Origin: Hyaloscypha bicolor E
Taxonomy: Eukaryota; Ascomycota; Leotiomycetes; Helotiales; Hyaloscyphaceae
Assembly: GCF_002865645.1 (NCBI RefSeq)
Contig: NW_020194685.1
Coordinates: forward strand, 1,626,807-1,690,806
Direction: 5' to 3'
DNA length: 64,000 nucleotides
Shown piece by piece: positions 58,976 through 64,000 of this stretch. The number at the start of each line of letters is the position of its first letter. Position 1 is the first letter of the stretch. The translations under genes were made by a program, and so were the position numbers. The notes beneath the pieces were generated by a model, which ran no database searches, was not told where the DNA came from, and worked only from the letters and a program-made list of their open reading frames with translations.

Positions 58976-61900
58976 TAAATATTATTAAAGCTAAAGAAAA
59001 GTAAAGTTTTATAAATAAAAAATAATATAAAGCTAGCCCAAATATGAAATAAAGGCTATTTATAAGAATATATCTTTATTAAACTCCCTTACTAAAATAA
59101 AAAGTTTATTCGAATATACTATTTAATAAAATTCAAAAAGTAATCTTATATAAGAGCCGGTTATTCTTAAACCGGAAAAGAGGCTAATTACTTTATTAAT
59201 ATTAGAGCTCCTATATTAGAGAAAGTCGAGCTATTAAATAATAGTAATAATAATAACTCAAATTATAGAGATTCTCTAATAAGCTTAAATAGGACTATTT
59301 AAGGCTATTATCTTGAAATTAATATTTACTAAATACTAGAATATATATAATTTATATTTACTAAATAATATACTTTATAATACTAATATAGTAAACTTTA
59401 TAGATCTAGAAAAGTTAATATTAAGCTCCGGAATAACTTGCTTTTAAGTAAATAGTATCTTTATTTATTTAAATCTTATATTTAGTATTTTTTTATATTT
59501 ATTAAATAATTTGAATTTAAGTAAAATAATTATAAAATAGATTTCAGGAAATAATAGAAATAATAGAAATAATAAAAGCGAATTATATAATATAGAACTA
59601 GTATTTTTTAGGCTTAGAGCTAGGAATAGTAATTTTATATTAGCCTTTATTTTATTTATTATATTTAGGGTATTTAGCTTTTTTAAAAATTAACTTTAGC
59701 CTTTAGCTTTTATAAGTTAATAATTTTAGTCTAGTATTTCTTTATTTAGTATCTCGATTATAATTCCTATTTTAACTTTTTTATAAATTAAATCTAATAC
59801 TATAAATATCTTTTATTTTCTCTGAAATTAATATTACTAATATAGAAAGTATTATATAATATACTAAAGTATTTACTATATAAAATAGTTTATTATATTA
59901 AATAATATTTCCTTAGTTTAATATAATAATAGATATATAAATAGAAGAAATAATTTACTAATATATTAAGATATTAGAGAATATTTTCTAAAAACTAATA
60001 AAAAAGCCTTTTAAAGATATATATTATTAATAATACTTTTATTAAGTTCTATAAATAGATTATAATAGAACGGAATTATAAATATTAAATTAAAGCAAAT
60101 AATAGCTAAATAAATAAATAACTAAAAAAAGAAAAATATAAGAAAATAATATAAGTACCGGAAATAATTAATACTAATAGCTAAAGAATTATATTAAAAG
60201 CCTTAAGAATAAAGTATAATTAAGTTTTAAAAGATCTTAATAATATATATTATAAATTAATTTATTTTATAGTATTATATTAGTTTACTAATAGGTTTTA
60301 TATCTAGACCTGACTTTTATAATAATAAATCCGAGCTATTAATAATAAGGAATTAGTCTAATAATAATATAGTAGATTTATAAAGAGATAAATTAATATA
60401 AATAATATATATATATTTATAGCTCTAAAAAAAGTTCAATTATATATAAAGTTTAGCTTTAAGATTATTAGTTATATTTAAATATTCCGAGATATAATTA
60501 TAAATATATTTTAGTTATTTTAGGAATATTTATAAAGCTAGAAAACTATTTTCTATATTTAGGAGAAAGTATAGAATTAGCTATTAATTAGAATTTTATT
60601 TCTAATTCTATAAAGGCTTTTTATATTTATTATAAGATATTAGGAAACTATAATAAGAAATCTATATTTCTTTTAAAATATATATATATAAGCTAAAAGA
60701 AACTAAAAGATTTAGATATTTTACTTTTACTAGCCTATTATAAATATAAAATAATACTTATTTATATATATAATTACTTTTAATATAAGTTCTTTTATTA
60801 TTTATATAATAAAATTTCCGGTAATAATATATCTAATTCTTTTCTTTAGTAAAAACTTAAGATATTTAAATTAATTTATTTTTAGAATTAATTTTATATC
60901 GAACTTCTATAATATTAATAATAAGTTCTAAGTTATAATTATCTAAGATTCTAAGACTTAAGATTTAATCTAATTTATACTAATATAATAGAAATAATAG
61001 CTCGGATAGAAATATCTAATTCACCTAATAAAGTAAGTTAATATCTAAGAAATTAAACTTATAAAGCAAGAACTTCTTTTTAATAAATCGGAATAAATAT
61101 AGTAAGTAATATAAATAGAGTACTAAGATTCGAGTCTAGCTATTAATTACTTAGTTCGGCCTTACTTCTACTATATTTGAAAGCAAATATTATATTATAT
61201 TTTATTATATCTAGAAGAGGCTATAATATAAAGAAGACTTAAGAAATTAATTAGGCCCCCTCTTTAGGCCTTTTAAATAAGTCTGCTTATAATATCTTTA
61301 TAGCTTAATTTATTTCTATAACTAAATAATATTATAATATAAACTTGGCTTAGTAAAAGTCTATTAACTAACTAATATAAAAGTTATTTCTTCTAAAGAA
61401 TTCCGTACTAGAACTTACTTATTTCTAGTACTATTATTATAATATCTTTATTATTAATAGCCCTTTCTTACTAGCTTATATATTATTTATATAATTAAGG
61501 CTATAATAATTATATATCTATTTAAGATAAATAAGCTTCTTTACTACTATTTCAGAAAATATTCTAGTAAATATTCTTAAATAGTATTCTATAACTAGTA
61601 TAACTCTATAGGCCTTTTTTTTTTTAGCTTTTTAAATATTTTCTATTTAATATTTTAAGGTAATAAAATATCTGAAATAATATCTTATAAAAAATATAGC
61701 TTAATTAACTTAATTAATTAGAGAAATAATAGCTTTTTAGCTTCTATAAAAGTCCGGATTTTCCTAGCTCAGATTCCTTTAAGATCTTAAAGTTTATATC
61801 GGGAAGTAATTTATTAATTACTAAATAAATTCTTTTTAAATAAGTTAGTATCTATATATTATAGATATTCTTTATAAACTTGTATACTATTTATTTTTTC

Positions 61901-64000
61901 CTACTATCTAGTACTATAAAATCGAATATATAAATCAAATAGTAATAGAAAGTAGTTTTATTTCTTTTAATTATAGGATAATAGCTATAGATTTTTATTA
62001 TCTGGTAATTATATAAGATTAAAAAGGTAAGGATTTCCTAATAGAGTTTCTATTATACTTTACTAGCCTAAAGAGTTTAATAATACCCTTTATAGCTATT
62101 ATTATACTATAAGTATTTTATTAGTCTATAATATTAAGTATTATAGTATTATATTTTACTTTATAGGTTAGAAACAAGAAGTATATATAATATATAGCTA
62201 TAAAGAAAAAAATATCTATAAGCTTACTTATAAAAGATTTAAGCCTTTTAAGCTAATTTTCTATAAATGCCTTTTAGCTAAATCCTGTAATATAGTTAGA
62301 TTATAAATAAGTCTTAGTAATAGAAATAAAATTATTCTAATCTTTATTAATACTTTTAACTAAACTTTTAAGATATATAGCTCCGAGTATTATAAGAGTT
62401 TCTATAAAAGAAATAATTAGTTAGGTAATATTTTAAATAATTTTAGCCTTATTTCGGTTTTAAATCTTCTTATAAATTTTTTTTAAATAAATTATTATAA
62501 AATAATAACTTTTAAGATACTATTTATTTCTTCTTAAATAAGGTTTAATAAAGAGTCTTACTTCTATCTATAATACCTAATTCAGATTTGCCTATAAAAC
62601 TGCTTTTAGTTATAAGTATAGTTTAATAATATATATTTTAATAAAGAATACTTTTAACTTTCTTTAGCTTTTAGTTACTAGATATAGTAGAGCTAGATAT
62701 AATAAAGCCGGCTTCTAATTATTTACTATATAGAGAAGATAATAATAACTTCTTTCTTATAAGTAAATAGTTTATATTTATCTCTAGTATCTAGTATTTC
62801 TTATACTAGTTATTCTTTTCGAAATTATTATTAAGATTCTTTCTGGTCTAATTATCTTATTTGAAATATTACTTAGACTAGTATTTCGTTTCTTTCTAAT
62901 AATTAATTGAATTAGGTATTTTATTATTATTACTATTCGTTTTCTTCTAATTATATATATCCTTAATAATAATACCTATAATAGATATCTGCTATTACTT
63001 TTAAAAATACTTTATTAGTATATAAATACTTAATTCTTTGAGTTCTTATACTTGTTTTCTTTTTTAATTCTTATTTTATAAAGAAGTAAATAGATTCTAT
63101 AATAACTTAATTTAAAATTAGCTTTATAATATAATAAAACGAGAGTAATATATCTTTTTACTAGAAATATTATATCTCTTTTATATATATACTTTTATAA
63201 AAAGAAACGATTTTCTTAATATCTTATATTCGTATTTCTATTAATAATTAGTTAAAGTAAATAATAATATAAATAGCTTCTTTATTTTTATTTTTTAATA
63301 TAAAATATTATTATCTAATTTCTTAAATATTTCGGTTTACTAGATATAGGGCTATATTAACTAGAAAAAGAAGAAATACTAAATAGGCTTATATTACTAC
63401 TAGATAAATAAATAGAAAATAGAATTAGAAAATATAAATAAAATAAAATAAGTAATAAATATACTAGAGTTTTAAAATATAGTAATAATAATAATTATTT
63501 TTATTATTTTATAAACTAGTATTTCTTTTTTCGGAACTACTTATATTTAAGACTAGCTTATTAAGAATAAAGAAGTCGAGCTAAATTAGTTTAATATTAG
63601 TACTAAAATACTAATTATTATAAATATAAACTATCTTATTTTAAATATTATTTAGTAATTATTTTTAATAAAGATTAGTTAGAAACTAGTAATATTTTTA
63701 CTTACTTATTACTAATATAAAGAAATAAGTTATAATTAGTATTTCAGATATATAGCTATAATTTACTAGCTATAAATATAATCTATTTACTAAAGTAATA
63801 TAAAGCTCGGGTTTTACTAATAAATTAGCTAGTAATAATTATAGCTTAAGGCTAGAAAATCTATATAATATAGCTATAAGAAGTTATTATAAATTAAATC
63901 AAGCTATAAAATCTAGTAATATAGTTTTTAATTAAATATATTTATTTAATTATTTTATAAGAAGTATTATAATAGTTAAGTAATATATATTAAAATAATT
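58976..64000. mobile_element. Large unassigned RIPed element, right part
   Basis: Continues the sequence broken by E5 at TAAAT. It is AT-rich, CA/TG-poor and without readable domains over 5 kb, on either strand. It reaches the right edge of the window. No LTR or terminal repeat of its own was found inside the window. Confidence 0.35.

Noticed and set aside
16965..64000. Mitochondrial DNA insertion as the cause of high AT content
   Set aside because: No mitochondrial gene is readable, whereas Copia and Gypsy domains, LTRs and target duplications explain most of the block.

Overview
The window reads as nuclear DNA of a filamentous ascomycete (Pezizomycotina; the gene repertoire and the style of repeat damage recall Leotiomycetes/Helotiales, which is an inference). 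The evidence is short 48-124 bp introns with GTNNGT-type donors and CTAAC/CTGAC branch points, fungal single-copy genes (NAF1, ALG9, EXO5, a DUF3445 enzyme), and a sharp split into a gene-bearing half and a very AT-rich, repeat-filled half.

Bases 1 to about 16,960 are ordinary gene space. In order they hold: a DUF3445 (heme-dependent oxidative N-demethylase-like) gene running off the left edge (-); NAF1 (-), sharing a 202 bp divergent promoter with ALG9 (+); a small secreted protein (-); a short-chain dehydrogenase (+), tail to tail with EXO5 (-); an F-box protein with a C-terminal membrane helix (+); a broken member of a fungal membrane-protein family of unknown function; a 1.7 kb gene-free stretch with a striking set of interlocking inverted repeats; and a cysteine-rich, probably GPI-anchored secreted protein (+). 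Exon joins were worked out by eye from splice signals and reading frame. The genes are housekeeping or surface functions and do not form an evident cluster.

From about 16,965 to the right edge the DNA is an array of nested, dead retrotransposons. CA and TG dinucleotides are almost absent while CG survives, which is the mark of repeat-induced point mutation (RIP). Four near full-length Ty1/Copia elements of one family lie on the minus strand (18,885-25,429; 27,807-34,151; 36,915-43,297; 52,534-58,975). A fifth is split into two pieces (25,659-27,152 and 43,298-44,696). Two different Ty3/Gypsy fragments occur (34,152-36,914; 44,984-46,664). Three copies of a third, 244-318 bp solo-LTR-like repeat are each bounded by perfect 5 bp target duplications. 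Reading the target duplications gives an insertion history: Gypsy went into Copia, Copia into Gypsy, and solo LTRs into Copia. It also shows later rearrangement: the two LTRs of one Gypsy element, with matching target duplications, now face each other in opposite orientation 17 kb apart.

A GC-rich island (about 46,665-47,760) interrupts the AT-rich block inside a Gypsy protease. It looks like the un-RIPed end of a younger element. The flanking tracts 47,761-52,533 and 58,976-64,000 are one sequence split by the last Copia copy, and I cannot assign them to a family. No intact host gene was seen right of 16,965. I found no convincing new defence, biosynthetic or mobile system. The items most worth a second look are the pseudoknot-like inverted repeats at 13,953-14,076, the split Gypsy/inversion footprint, the GC island, and the unassigned large element.
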